A stretch of 64,000 nucleotides of DNA from Saccharum officinarum (taxonomy: Eukaryota; Streptophyta; Magnoliopsida; Poales; Poaceae), in contig CM036209.1 of NCBI GenBank assembly GCA_020631735.1, forward strand, positions 4,191,451 through 4,255,450. Reading direction: 5' to 3'. Shown piece by piece: positions 11,580-22,730 of the stretch (position 1 is its first letter; every line of letters begins with the position of its first letter). The translations under genes and the position numbers were made by a program. The notes beneath the pieces were generated by a model. That model was not told the origin of the DNA, did no database searches, and saw only the letters and a list, made by a program, of their open reading frames with translations.

Positions 11580-12965
11580 TATAATTTCTGGTTTGTGATT
11601 CGTGGTTGCCCTAACAGAACATGACTTAGAGAAAGTACTGTATGTTGCAACTATGAGGCCAGGATGCACTGCAATGACAATCAAATTTGCATGAAGTCTA
11701 AATCATGCCATCAAAGATATAAAGTAAATTAATAGTATACTTGAATATATATTTTTTCTGAATACACAGGAGACTTGTGTATCATTATGTTAAGAAGAGA
11801 ACAAAACATGGGATAAGATCCTTACAAAAGAACCACAGAAACCCAACTATACTTGAATATAATGGAGCATAAGAGAGAACTTTAGAAAATTGATTAAAGT
11901 TCAGCACTGAAACATAATCACAAATTTCGTAAACTGCAAAAGGCAACAAATAATCAAAGCACATACTTGTTAAATTCTCAGAAGAAGGTTAAAATACGAA
12001 ATATCAATATCTTATGAAGCCAGTATACCAACATAATTTCGACTCCTCAGAATGTTTTAGATATTTTGTGCATATAATACAAAATCTATGTAAGTATAAA
12101 CAGGGGTGGATCTCGCGGTGGGGTGGGAGAGGGGGGCTCAAGCCCCCCTAGCTACCGCTGCTAATCATATGGAGCTTTCCTAGAGCCCCTCTAAGAACTT
12201 TTGTCATGGCTACTTTGAGGAGAGGCTGGAGGTTGAAGATGACGATAAACTCGCAACTTCAGCCCCCCTAAACTTTTATCCTAGATGTGTCACTGAGTAT
12301 AAATGAACACTGATGGGTGATGAAAACAAAACAATTTATGCATCTGGTTGTTTCTACAATGGAAAAAAGGGAAGATTTAATGCCTATAATTTGTATTTTA
12401 CAAACCATTGCCATTCTAAAATGTACTACAACCAATTCCGTTATGCAATGAAGCACATAAATTAATAAGGGGGTCTTTTTTAAGGTCATTACCGTAATAT
12501 ATATGTAAATAAATGACATTAGAATAGGAAGAAACAAATTTGTTCTCATTTATTATTAATAATATTCCTTTAGGCTTTATGATCCCATTCGTAGACAGAC
12601 TGCAACCAACAACGAATGAAAGTCAATAGCCATGTTTTGTTAACCCTTAACATATGAAGGGAAAAAAAACTCACTGATAAACTAAAAAAAAGGAAATATA
12701 CCCTTACAGTTGCAGTGCGGATACTGCAGAAGGAAAATGCCTCATCATCTTTCGTTGCCAAGTACAACAGAAGTTCAATAACTAGATAAGTGTTATGCTC
12801 CCAAAATACTAAATGCATCTAAAGCAAAAAACATGACACTATTAACAAGTATCGTCACATCACAAATTGAGAGATGCACGTAAATTATATTTATAACTAC
12901 ATTTGAGCATATGATGGTGCTATATGATAGTTAGAAAATGATATTTGGCTGAGATAATGTTTACA
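11580..12965 (-). pseudogene. Inverted, broken fragment of SMU2 (intron 4 to intron 6)
   Basis: The minus strand of this segment matches the SMU2 gene at about 42770-43795, in the same order. It covers the end of intron 4, exon 5 (around 12700-12775), intron 5, exon 6 (around 12490-12610) and much of intron 6. Exon 5 still reads ATKDDEAFSF, but a 3-base insertion follows and the intron border is altered. Exon 6 keeps CWLQSVYEWDHKA before its frame is destroyed. Intron sequence is included, so it arose from a DNA duplication and not from mRNA. A hAT-type MITE (12101-12295) was inserted afterwards. It lies about 30 kb from the functional gene in the opposite orientation and cannot encode a protein. 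Confidence 0.85.
12101..12295. mobile_element. hAT-type MITE, 195 bp, with 8-bp target duplication AGTATAAA
   Basis: The ends are CAGGGGTGGATC and (reverse complement) CAGTGACACATC. It is flanked by AGTATAAA at 12093-12100 and 12296-12303. The interior has GGGGGGCTCAAGCCCCCC, typical of this grass family. The paralogous SMU2 intron at 43384-43391 carries a single uninterrupted copy of the target (TTTATACT on that strand), confirming both insertion and polarity. Confidence 0.9.
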
Positions 12966-13207
12966 TACAAGGAGGTTCATGGACGCGCCGTGAACGAGAG
13001 CGGACGCACGGAGCGAGGGATGAGCGGCTGCACCGGAACCCAGGTCCACTGCGCTGCAGGAGATCATCATGGTGACGCGAGACGACAGGACGCGTACGCA
13101 CATGCTGTCAACGAGGACCAAGAATTGACTGGTCGCGCCGTACCCCAGAGCGTCCCTGTCGTGGACGATAACGACCGCACCAAGGGACGGCTGGGTAGCC
13201 TCGTTGG
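12966..13207. other. GC-rich spacer, no gene seen
   Basis: Unique GC-rich sequence between the SMU2 fragment and the duplicated block. No coding signature is recognised. Confidence 0.4.
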
Positions 13208-15317
13208 ATCGCATGGCCTCTAGGCCTATGCATGGTGCGCGGCAATAGTACAGCTGCGCAATTACCAAGGAACAAGAAGAAGTCGGCCGCGCCGCACCTG
13301 ACTGCTCATCACGACGCCTGCACCGGTTTGGCGAGCGTTCCTGGTACTTCGAGCGGCTATAGTGCCAATCGGTATGACCAATACACCAATCTCTATTTGT
13401 ATAGAAGACACATGTTTGGGGAGATGCTCTGGGATAGCTCGCCACTGGTACTCCACTGGTTAGGAGACGCTCTGGGTTAGTTTGCCACTGGTACTCCATG
13501 GCACAAGGAGCTCCTATCAGTCAGAGAGCACGTAGCTAGCTCTTGCAAGGATAAGCACTTCAGCACTCGCACGAAAGGTCACTTCGGTTTAGATCTAACC
13601 TCTGAGATCGGTTCAGTTCTTCACCAACATCATTTCCTATCTTATGTTGGTTATTGTGCTTGGAGTGGAGGCTGTGAAAAGCTTGAGCACTAGTTAGAGA
13701 TCTTGTCTACCAAATGAGTTCGGGAGCTTATCGTCATCAACAAGCTGCTGCTGGCCAATATGGTTTACCAAATCAACTTGCTGCAAGGTGCAGATCTCAC
13801 CACCCTTTCTCATTCATGGACATTTTAGGCTTTGCTTGGGTGCTTTCAATTACTGCACATTACATACACTTTAGATCACCAGATGCAGGTACAGTGGCAA
13901 AGGATTAGGTTCTATGATAGCTGACTGCACATGTTTATGTTGTCTGATCCTCGGATGCTCACATGAAGAGCTTACTATCACTTGGTAAAGCCCAAGGGCG
14001 GATCCACGTTGGTCAGACTGGGTGCGGCCGCACCCACAGCCAAATACGAAATTCTTTGTAGTACACAAATTTTTACTGTATTCGCACGCACCCCCTGGCC
14101 CAAATACTTGCACCCACAGCCCACGTTGAGAGACAGCTTACATCTTCCAAATAGGCAGCCCATCATCAATCCACATGCACGCAGGAAGCCAGGAATGCTC
14201 CGTCGCCTCGACTTCTAGTCTTCGATTGCACGCTTCTCCCGTCGCTTCGACTGCACACCTCCTCTCCTTGGCCTTCTCTCTCGTTTGGCGTCCGCCTTCT
14301 CAGCTTCTCTGATGGCATCGTGGCGGGTGGCCCGCTAGCTGAGTAGCCGATGACCGCGGAGAACACGTACAGCAGCTAAGCAGCAGCCACCAGGAGCGCC
14401 GCACTCGAGCCGTCGAGCGCCGAGCGCACAGCGGAAGGTAGCAGCAGCACACTTCAACCACCTCTCTCCTGTTCTATGTTCATCTTTTACAAAGTAAGCA
14501 AGTTCAAATTCTCCACTCTTTTAGAGTTTCAGTTTCCATCCATCTGATCATCCAGTGATTTCAATTTTGTGGTAATCTGTCCAGATTCTAGGGTTAGGAT
14601 TTTTTTGTTCTTTTTGTGATATTTTCTATTTATGAAAACAATCAAAGTAACCAAAATTTAAGTATTCCTGTGGATGCTAGGAAAAAGATGGAAAGGTTTT
14701 TCAAAAGAAAAGCACCAGGTAGTCGTCAAGACGATGTCGTGGTTCATCGCTTCATGAACATGGAAGGAAAATGGCGTAGATTTGATCCATGAGAGGCAAT
14801 GCATCGCTTTTCAATTTTTCAATGATACATTTTATAGATTCTTTGCTTACAAATGAATGGTTTATTTCTTTTTCTTTAAGTCAGTGAGGATTTTGTGGTT
14901 GAGGATTGTATTTTGCTAACACCAACAATCTTTTGTTGTTATAATTGCGGGGTTCTCTAACTATATTTTGATAAATGGTAAGCACAAATGCACTATTACC
15001 ACTACTTCTTTGTTGGTGTACATCATTGTTGCTTGTTTTAAATTATTCATGCTACAATCATGGCTATGGTGCTATAAGTTACATTATTGATGTATCGTTA
15101 GCCTGCAAGGTCACACCCCCCTCCAAAATACTCTATAATGTTCGCTATGAAATTAGCTATCTGATGTTTCCCTTTCACGCTCACCATAAGCAGCGCATCA
15201 GTCATAGAGGTAACACCTCCTTTTCTTACAAGCATAGTTGTGTCATACTTGTTCCATGCTAGGGCCTTTGTTTTCTTAGTATTTGATTGGCAAATTCTAA
15301 TACATTATGTTGGCAAA
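13208..15317. repeat. Duplicated block, copy 1 (interrupted)
   Basis: 13208-13985 ('gcatggcctctaggccta' to 'cttactatcacttgg') matches 15318-16098, and 15128-15316 ('ctctataatgttcgc' to 'cattatgttgg') matches 16184-16365. The two halves of copy 1 are separated by a hAT-type insertion (13987-15118). Identity between copies is high, with a few small indels such as the extra 'catg' near 13229. No recognisable gene is present. Confidence 0.75.
13987..15118 (+). mobile_element. hAT-type transposon remnant
   Basis: This segment is present in copy 1 of the duplicated block and absent from copy 2. It begins with 'aagggcggatccacg', like other hAT ends in the window. At about 14688-14792 it encodes MERFFKRKAPGSRQDDVV, which resembles the start of plant hAT-family zinc-finger (TTF/MYM-type) transposases, before a stop. 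The rest of the transposase is missing, so it is a deleted, non-autonomous relic. Confidence 0.55.
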
Positions 15318-16360
15318 TTCGCATGGCCTCTAGGCCTATGGTGTGCGGCAATAGTACAGCTGCGCAATTACCAAGGAACAAGAAGAAGTCGGCCGCGCCG
15401 CACCTGACTGCTTGGAGGATCATCACGACGCCTGCACCGGTTTGGCGAGCGTTCCTAGTACTTCGAGCGGCTATAGTGCCAATCAGTATGACCAATACAC
15501 CAATCTCTATTTGTATAGATGACACGTGTCCGATGTTTGGGGAGATGCTCTGGGATAGCTCGCCACTGGTACTCCACTGGTTAGGAGACGCTCTGGGTTA
15601 GTTTGCCACTGGTACTCCATGGCACAAGGAGCTCCTACGTAGCTAGCTCTTGCAAGGATAAGCACTTCAGCACTCGCACGAAAGGTCACTTCGGTTTAGA
15701 TCTAACCTCTGAGATCGGTTCAGTTCTTCACCAACATCATTTCCTATCTTATGTTGGTTATTGTACTTGGAGTGGAGGCCGTGAAAAGCTTGGGCACTAG
15801 TTAGAGATCTTGTCTACCAAACGAGTTCGGGAGCTTATCGTCATCAACAAGCTGCTGCTGGCCAATATGGTTTACCAAATCAACTTGCTGCAAGGTGCAG
15901 ATCTCACCACCTTTTCTCTCTCATTCATGGACATTTTAGGCTCTGCTTGGGTGCTTTCAATTACTACACATTACATACACTTTAGATCACCGGATGCACG
16001 TACAGTGGCAAAGGATTAGGTTTTATGATAGCTGACTGCACATGTTTACGTTGTCTGATCCTCGGATGCTCACATGAAGACCTTACTATCACTTGGAAAA
16101 AGCCTTATGTACTTTCAAATTTGGAACTCTACATCTTCTTTCTTCATAATTCTATGCGCCAAGCTGCTCATCCTCGGACCATACTCTATAATGTTCGCAA
16201 TGAAATTAGCTATCTGATGTTTCCCCTTCACGCTCACCATAAGCAGCGCATCAGTCATAGAGGTAACACCTCCTTTTCTTACAAGCATAGTTATGTCATA
16301 CTTGTTCCATGTTAGGGCCTTTGTTTTCTCAGTCTTTGATTGGCAAATTCTAATACATTA
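15318..16360. repeat. Duplicated block, copy 2
   Basis: This is the uninterrupted counterpart of 13208-15317. Where copy 1 holds the hAT remnant, copy 2 has about 80 bp of sequence (about 16099-16183) between the two matching parts. Copies are directly repeated and adjacent. No gene is recognised. Confidence 0.75.
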
Positions 16361-16624
16361 TGTTGGTGTGAAACACTGAACACAAGAGAGAAGTGGAGAG
16401 TGAGAGGAAGAAAGTCAAACAAGTAGAGAACCAATCTCCTCCTCTCCTTTTTATAGGGGAGGTGGGATGGGAGGTTTTCATTATTTTCCTAATGGGCCTT
16501 GTATTTACAAAAAGGCGTCTAGGGGCTACAAATGGGCCCTAAGCATAATCTCACAAGGCCCTTCGCAATGTAATTAGGCGTGAACACACTAATGGGGTTT
16601 CCAAACATATAATACACCCTAACA
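16361..16624 (-). repeat. Possible solo LTR (264 bp)
   Basis: It begins TGTTGGTGTG and ends CACCCTAACA, so on the minus strand it runs TGTTAGGGTG...CACACCAACA, the classic LTR border form. I see no matching second copy, target duplication or primer-binding site, so the call is tentative. Confidence 0.35.
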
Positions 16625-16734
16625 GTAGCTCCTTAGCTATTTAGTTTTGATCAGAAATACAAGACTCGATCAATAGCTGAATTCAACTAAGTGTGGCACA
16701 ACTACAACTCGGACTAGGCTTCAAGATTTGTCGA

Positions 16735-16990
16735 TGGCAATCCCTCCACTCCAAAATGTTGGCGAAGGCGAAGTTGAAGATGCCAATGGTGATCCTCCGC
16801 TCCAAAATGTTGGCGAAGGCAAAGTCAAAGACGTCAAAGTTGGTGGCGAAGCCCCTTGCTGAAATGCTAGCGAAAACGGTGCTATTGACTACCATAATCG
16901 ATGGTGAAGCCCAATGCCGGTATGTTGGCGAACACGGAGTTGATGATGCTAAAGTCAATGGTGAAACCCCTCACCGTAACTCAACCAAAG
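16735..16990 (+). repeat. Degenerate short repeats around 'atgttggcgaa'
   Basis: Phrases such as 'ccaaaatgttggcgaaggc(g/a)aag' and 'tatgttggcgaacacgg' recur four times between 16750 and 16950. An open frame of 108 codons spans them (16693-17019) but resembles no protein family I recognise. It is probably repeat-derived. Confidence 0.4.
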
Positions 16991-17164
16991 TCTCAAATAG
17001 TGGGTCGCCAAACTTTTAATAACGACATGGGGAGCAAAAATGAGAGCAAATGATAGAGTTCTTAGAGAGAGTTCCCTAATGGGATTTAGTGCTGGTATGA
17101 TTGTTTTGGTGTCTTATCTTGTTCTTTTTATTGGGGCGAAATGGGCGAGACACAGGAAAGGGAA

Positions 17165-17650
17165 CCTCTCGGCTTTTTAGATTACTTTGGTGTGAACCTC
17201 ATGTCTTTTGGGACAAGGGCGCGAGGAGTCACAAAATGAGCCTTTATGTGCTTTTAGATTAATTTGGCGTCAACCCCCATACCTTTTCAGATGAAGGGGC
17301 CAGAAGTGACGAAATGGCCCCCTCAACGCTTTTAGGTTAGTTTAGCGCTAACCCCTGTACCTTTTGAGGCGAGGGGTCTAGAAGCAGCGAAATGAGACCC
17401 TCAACGCTTTTAGATTAGTTTAGCGCCAAGCCCCATACCTTTTGAGGCAAGGGGCTAGAAGCAACGAAATGAGCCCCTCTGCGTTTTTAGATAACTTTGG
17501 CACCAACCCCTATACCTTGGCGATGGAGCGAGGATTCGCAAAAAGAGTCCCTCAGTGCTTTTAGATCGCTTTGATGCCAACCCCCATACCTTTTGAGGCG
17601 ATTGGTGAGGAGTCATGAAATGAGCCCCTTGGCGCTATTAGTTTGGCACC
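17165..17650 (+). repeat. 77-bp minisatellite, about seven degenerate copies
   Basis: The phrase 'gcttttagattagtttagcgccaa' and variants start at about 17171, 17251, 17329, 17406, 17483, 17558 and 17634, spaced 75-80 bp. Each unit also contains 'ccataccttttgaggcgaggggc' and 'gaagcaacgaaatgagcccct'. Copies have diverged by substitutions. No open frame crosses the array. Confidence 0.8.
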
Positions 17651-18020
17651 GACTTATAGTTGATAAGCCCATCGCCGGGACATTGGTATGATGGCCTAGT
17701 TGATGACGCATTGTGTTCATTGCGAAACAAAGTTTGCAGAATATAGATTCACATTTTGCTGTTGTTGCATGTATTCTTGGCAACTCGAAGTCATTGAGCC
17801 TTGTTGGATTAGCGGCTTCTAAGTCGCTTTGGAAACCCATAAGAGGCCGAGGACCCGGAAGCAGTTGTCATCTACTCTCTATACTCATTTTTTAATACAC
17901 TATAAATTTCTCATTTTATAAACAAATAAAATTAAGAAACTATAAAATTCTCTATATCTCTAAACAATGAAGTGTGCTATGCATGCTACAAATGAAAAGT
18001 GAATACTAATTTTAAATACC
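17650..18020. other. Spacer, no gene seen
   Basis: AT-rich sequence after the minisatellite, with no coding signature. Confidence 0.4.
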
Positions 18021-18024
18021 TACT

Positions 18025-18660
18025 TTAACCTTTCTTCATCCAAATATGCAAACTATAAGTTATTTTGAGCTTAAATTGTTTACAAATAAATATATATATA
18101 TATAGTGAACAATATGAGATAAGCCAATGATGAAGAATTAGAGTATGAGATTGGTAACCTTTAAAACTAAAGAATCGACGGAGGAATCGAAAAAATCGAT
18201 GGATGAATCGAAGAATGGATGGAGCAACAATGGAAGAAGCAAGAAGCAAAGAAGCAAGAACACTGAGCTTCAAATTTGGTCCGGCTTGGGCTCGAGGAGG
18301 AAGGAGACTGCCGGGATTTATAGAGGGGGGCCTTTAGTTCTGATTGGTGGCTCCAACCGGGACTAAATATCACTTTCCAACCCCAGTCAGAGGCACGGCC
18401 CGGGAGTATACCTTTTCTCCCGGTTGGTGGCTCCAACCGGAAGTAAAGGTATCCAACTGGGACTAAAGGTCCCCTGCCACTGTGCCGAGTGAAGTAGCCG
18501 TTGGGCAGGAACCTTTAGTCCCAATTAGAGACACCAACCGGGACTAAAGATCTCTTTAATTCCGGATGCAAAAAAAATACTGGGATTAGAGCCTATTTTA
18601 ACCTCGGATAAAAGGTCTGTTCTCTGCTGTCACCGCCACCAACGACACCGCCTACTAGTG
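18025..18660 (+). mobile_element. Hairpin-rich CACTA-like element end
   Basis: Between about 18317 and 18565 the phrase 'ccaaccgggactaaag' and its complement 'cctttagtcccggttgg' (with variants) alternate, so RNA from here would fold into stacked hairpins. The segment ends CTACTAGTG at 18652-18660, the reverse complement of a CACTA start, fitting the 3' end of a non-autonomous En/Spm-type element. A CACTA at 17898 is a possible left end, but the terminal match beyond five bases and the 3-bp target duplication do not hold up, so the left border is unknown. Confidence 0.45.
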
Positions 18661-18747
18661 TGCAGGGATGGGTTGCGTCGCAGAGCACGCCACTGCCGCG
18701 GCCAGAACCACGAGGACGACCAGAGCCAACGACGATGACCTGGCCAT
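18661..18747 (-). pseudogene. Fragment encoding a signal peptide, cut by the CACTA-like end
   Basis: From the minus-strand ATG at 18747 the frame reads MARSSSLALVVLVVLAAAVA, then CSATQPIPAH. This has the positive start, long hydrophobic core and A-x-A-like end of a secretory signal peptide. The reading frame then runs into the TAGTG end of the neighbouring element. The mature part that would identify the protein is missing. It may be a broken gene or sequence carried by a transposon. Confidence 0.4.
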
Positions 18748-18859
18748 GCCGACAATCTGCTGGCTGCTACTGCTAGTGCTAGGTACCTGATCACGACTCG
18801 CTAGTCGATCCACTGATCCTTGAATTGGCGCTTCCATGCATGTAAAGCACTCGACTAAT

Positions 18860-19260
18860 CACTAGCTTCTTTGTGCATGCATCATGCCGTTGCCGACTCG
18901 CCGTCCAACAGGTGGTGGCCCGGCCGTGTCGGGCTCGAAGCAGGGGTTGGCTCTATTGCGCGGTAGCCATAGTACACGCCGGCGATGAAGGGCAGGACGC
19001 GGCCGGACGGCCAGACACAAGCAACGACCGCAAGGGCGGCTGCTGGCCCACTGGTGCGAAGTTGACGGCGATCTGCACGGCCATGGCCGACACCTAGGCC
19101 CACGAAGTTGCCGGCAATCTGCAAGGCCGGGTCCGCCACGCAAGGCATAGCCCAGTCTCGCCGCCGCCGCCGCAGTCGCGCTGCACAAAGGTCAGGCCTT
19201 GCTCAGCGCCTGCCACTACTCATTGTGGCGCCGCGCCTCCGCTGGAGCGAGGGCCTTGCG
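18860..19260. other. GC-rich segment with overlapping open frames, unassigned
   Basis: Frames are open on both strands because of GC bias. The minus-strand frame (19148-18882) includes FIAGVYYGYRAIEPTPA, which I do not recognise. I cannot support a gene here. Confidence 0.3.
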
Positions 19261-19475
19261 CCCTACACACGGTGGCTGCCACTTGTGCGAAAACAGCTTT
19301 TCAAAACCAATTTGGACCTTTGATGATACATTTAGCAAGTTTAGGGACCCGAAAATATGGTTTTAGAAGTACATGGACCTATTTGAGAACGCGAAACAAG
19401 TTTAAGGACCCAGTGTATTTCACTCAAAAGATTAACAAAAGGTATACAAGGCAACACGAGCGAGGATGATCTTCG

Positions 19476-19733
19476 TCACCTTGGTAGCCAAGTCCTCGAG
19501 GGCTTCAATCTTCCTCTCAATCAGTTGTGAACACTACTTCACACCACCGCCTGCGTCCACACGGCAAAGTCAAAATTCCAGTGAAAAAAGTTACCACATT
19601 TGTCCAATCCGAGAGGACAAAATCGACACCGCCATCCCCCATCCATCTAAGAGTTAAATGTGTTACCTTTGGCGGAATCAAACAGGGAGGAGTAGAACTC
19701 CTCCTCCCTCTGCAGTAGATCCGCGGTCGCCAT
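19476..19733 (-). pseudogene. Fragment of an R3H-associated N-terminal-domain protein gene
   Basis: On the minus strand an ATG at 19733 begins MATADLLQREEEFYSSLFDS and reaches AKG at a GTAAC donor (exon 19733-19667). About 140 bp on, 19530-19476 encodes SQLIERKIEALEDLATKV. Both pieces match my recollection of the start of a plant protein family with an R3H-associated N-terminal domain, where the two stretches are close together. The second piece lacks an in-phase acceptor, and the similarity stops after ATKV in unrelated sequence. No function can be expected. Assignment rests on remembered family sequence only. Confidence 0.5.
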
Positions 19734-19739
19734 GGTTCG

Positions 19740-21780
19740 AACCTCCTCACGCAGTCCTGGGTCCTGAACCGCTGGCTGCACCAGTCGGTGCGGTCGGCGG
19801 TGGTGCCGGAGCGGGACGCGAGAGGAGAGGCAGTCGTGGAGGGCAGACGGCGCAGCGGCGGGTGGGTCGAGGCAATGCGCGTCAGAGGACGGGAGGGACG
19901 ATTGGGCGCCACCGACGAGCCTCCGGTGGTGGAGCTAGGATGGGATTGGGGAATGGGGATTGGAGGGGAGATTAATTCGTCTTCTCTTTACTCGCGTGTA
20001 GTACACGTGTTCAATGAATGTGGGGCCATTCTTTTCATGGGGCCCGCGTGTAAGTCACACAGCCTTCTCTTTTCTTCTTCAGCTACTAGGCGAAGTCAAG
20101 CGGCTTGCTCTCTTTTTTTTCTCTGGGAGCGGCCTCCTTGTTCACCTCTGTAGAAGAAGATTGAGGTGAGGGCCACGAAAGCGAGAAGCACATGCGGACG
20201 ATGCTCGGGGCCGGATCTCACTCTCTTCTTACACGACAACGACAGATTTCACACACAAAAAAGAAAAACATAATAAAAGACAGTCATGTAGCTTGACGTG
20301 CCATTGTCATAATCGTGATTAACTGGTTAAGGTGGCCATTTTACGCATAATGCTAACGTGGACCGGCTTGACTCGTGGCATATCATTCATTTGTACCTTT
20401 CCCGACTCTCTTAGGCTTCTTCCTCGTTAGTTTGGGGTTGGGCTTAGGCCTCCCAACGTGACACCGTGGCTAGTGGTCTCAGGTATCGCGCTCAATGTCC
20501 ATGTCAAGCTAAATGGAGGCTTCACATAGTGTCATATTATCCCGTAGAGGGTTTTAGTTGTTTTGGTCTGACAAAAAGTTGAAGCACTCAATGAGAATGA
20601 GGTGTGCGTTGGAGGCTTCTAGCAAGAAAAAAGACATTGGTACACCTAATGATTCATGTGCCATGACAATGACGTGTGCTGCAGAGGATAGAATTGAGAT
20701 GCCATACAAGAGCAACCTACGTTGGGAAATAAAGTCACCTCCTATTTTTTTCTTTATCTACGCGATCTTCATTTTGCTTGAGGCTAACATCTTTATTGGT
20801 TTGCGTTGAGAAAGCCCTCAAGAGTAGATTTTTGTTTGAACTGTCTCAAGAGTACACATGACGCCACTCCTCGGGATCCTGCGTATTCTCTACTCAAATC
20901 AAAGGGAGGTAAGGGGGATTTATTTGCTCGGAGAAGACATTTTATGAGCGGGTTGAACTTCAAAGTATGGCACGGTCTCATCGAGCTTCTAAGACCTTCC
21001 CCAACGCAATAGCCTCACTAGTAGTCTTTGCATGTGTATGGTATGCTCGGATGCTATGATGTGCAAAAGATAGATGTCCTGCAATTGTCATAAATACTTG
21101 TAGAAAGCCATAAGCGTGTGAGGTGCGAGAAGATGATCCACACATTAGTTAAAAAAGAGAAGAGGGGGGGGGGAGGGGGGAGGAGGAGGAAAAGAGTAAG
21201 CTACGGACGTCACGAAGGAAATGATAATTGGCTTGCATTTTATGACTAGCTATCTCGAAACCTTCTTATCTTACGGACTATTTCAAGTATTGAACTTTGC
21301 ATCATAAGATTATTTATTTATTGCGCGCCAATAAATTTGTGTCTAGCGGTATGTGTGTTCAGGTTGTTAAAAACACCTGATTTGTGATCCGACTCAAATT
21401 GTGGGTGTTTCTTTGATAGTCGGGTGTCACCTACCTTAGAAATAGATAAACAGCTACACTTCCACATTACTACTAGTACTAGTAGATATAGAAACACATG
21501 AACAACTTGATACTCAAAATGTAGACGCCTCCTTGTTTAGTTTTTTGGTCTTCCTCTCTCATCTACTTCTTTTATTTTCTCTGTGGAGCTCAGCCATGTA
21601 GACTAGGTTGATTGGAGCTCGTGGCATGATGATCTCTGAAGCGGTGGCCTTGTTTTTTTCCCCCGTTTGGAAGATGTGGACAACTACATGAGTTTGCACA
21701 CACTTTGGCTTGTGAGTGTAGGAATTAAACAAAAACTTATATATACTCCTTTCATCCAAAAAACACAGTTCTATATTTGA
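19740..21780. other. Intergenic, no supported gene
   Basis: GC-rich to about 20150, then AT-rich. Short open frames such as 20558-20809 and 20806-21012 show no recognisable domain. A poly-purine run sits at 21150-21195. I see no terminal repeats or RNA genes. Confidence 0.45.
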
Positions 21781-21793
21781 TAATGCTTGGCAC

Positions 21794-22730
21794 GGGCGTC
21801 CTTCCTATTCGGACACCACGTCTCACTCCATTCGCTGCTACGGTCTTCTCCCACCACGTGCCCCACCCTGTGCAGCTCTCTCTCTCGCTCGCTCCTCTCT
21901 CCCGCTCGTCTTGGCTCGGCGGCGTGGCGCACGACTGAAGTGAGGTGCGAGGTGCATGTGGGGTGCGCGACGGGCGAGAGAGAGAGGCAGCGCAGGCCAG
22001 CAACCGGAATCGACCGGCCCCAACCTTCCCTCTCCTATGTTGCAATATATGTTTAAGTGTATCAGATATTTTAGAGGTATGTTGTATTTGTTACATATGG
22101 ATGTTGCAAAAACAGATTGGGATGTTGCATATGTTGTATATATTTGCAAGTGTTTTTAGAGATATGTTGCAAACATTTGTTCAAAATGTTTCATCTATTT
22201 TCAGACACATGTTGCGCAAATGTTTTATCTAGATTGCATATGTTTCACACACATGTTGCAAGTGTTTTATCTAGATGATTCATATGTTTTCACACACATG
22301 TTGCAAGTGTTTTATCTGGATGATTCATATGTTTCACATATATGTTGCAACAATATATTTTAAATATTTCATATATATGTTGTATCCAAGTGTTTAATGT
22401 TGCAAGTGTTTATGGAGGCACAGTGAGTGATAGGCGCATGGCCCGGGGCGGGAGGGGGATGGGGCGCGATGAGTTGGTGGCCAGCTCTCGGATCCCGCCC
22501 GTGTGAAGAGAGAGAAAGAGAGAGGAAGGGGTCAGGGGAAGGAGCGAGGCGCAGTGATGGGGGTTGGGTGCTGGTGCGCGTGGCGAGGCGAATCGGATGT
22601 GGGCGGGCTGTGCGGCCGTCCGGACGCGAGGAGCGGCGGGCGCAGCGTCGAGGACGGGGTGCGTGTGCGAGTCAGAGCGAGGCAGATGGAGGCGAGCTGC
22701 GCAGTATCCGTCCGGACATCCAGACGCTAG
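21794..22730 (+). mobile_element. GC-rich element with TGTTGCAA repeat core (copy 3)
   Basis: The core (about 22028-22410) is made of 'catgttgcaagtgttttatctggatgattcatatgtttcacac'-type units and is flanked by GC-rich arms. The arms end in GGGCGTCCTTCC..TTCGGAC on the left and GTCCGGACATCCAGACGC on the right, which are imperfect inverted repeats of one another. The order and sequence match 985-2150. It is probably a non-autonomous DNA transposon. No target duplication was found. Confidence 0.45.

Noticed and set aside
20558..21012. Two short open frames in the intergenic region
   Set aside because: There is no family resemblance, no splice context and no conserved motif. They were left as unsupported.
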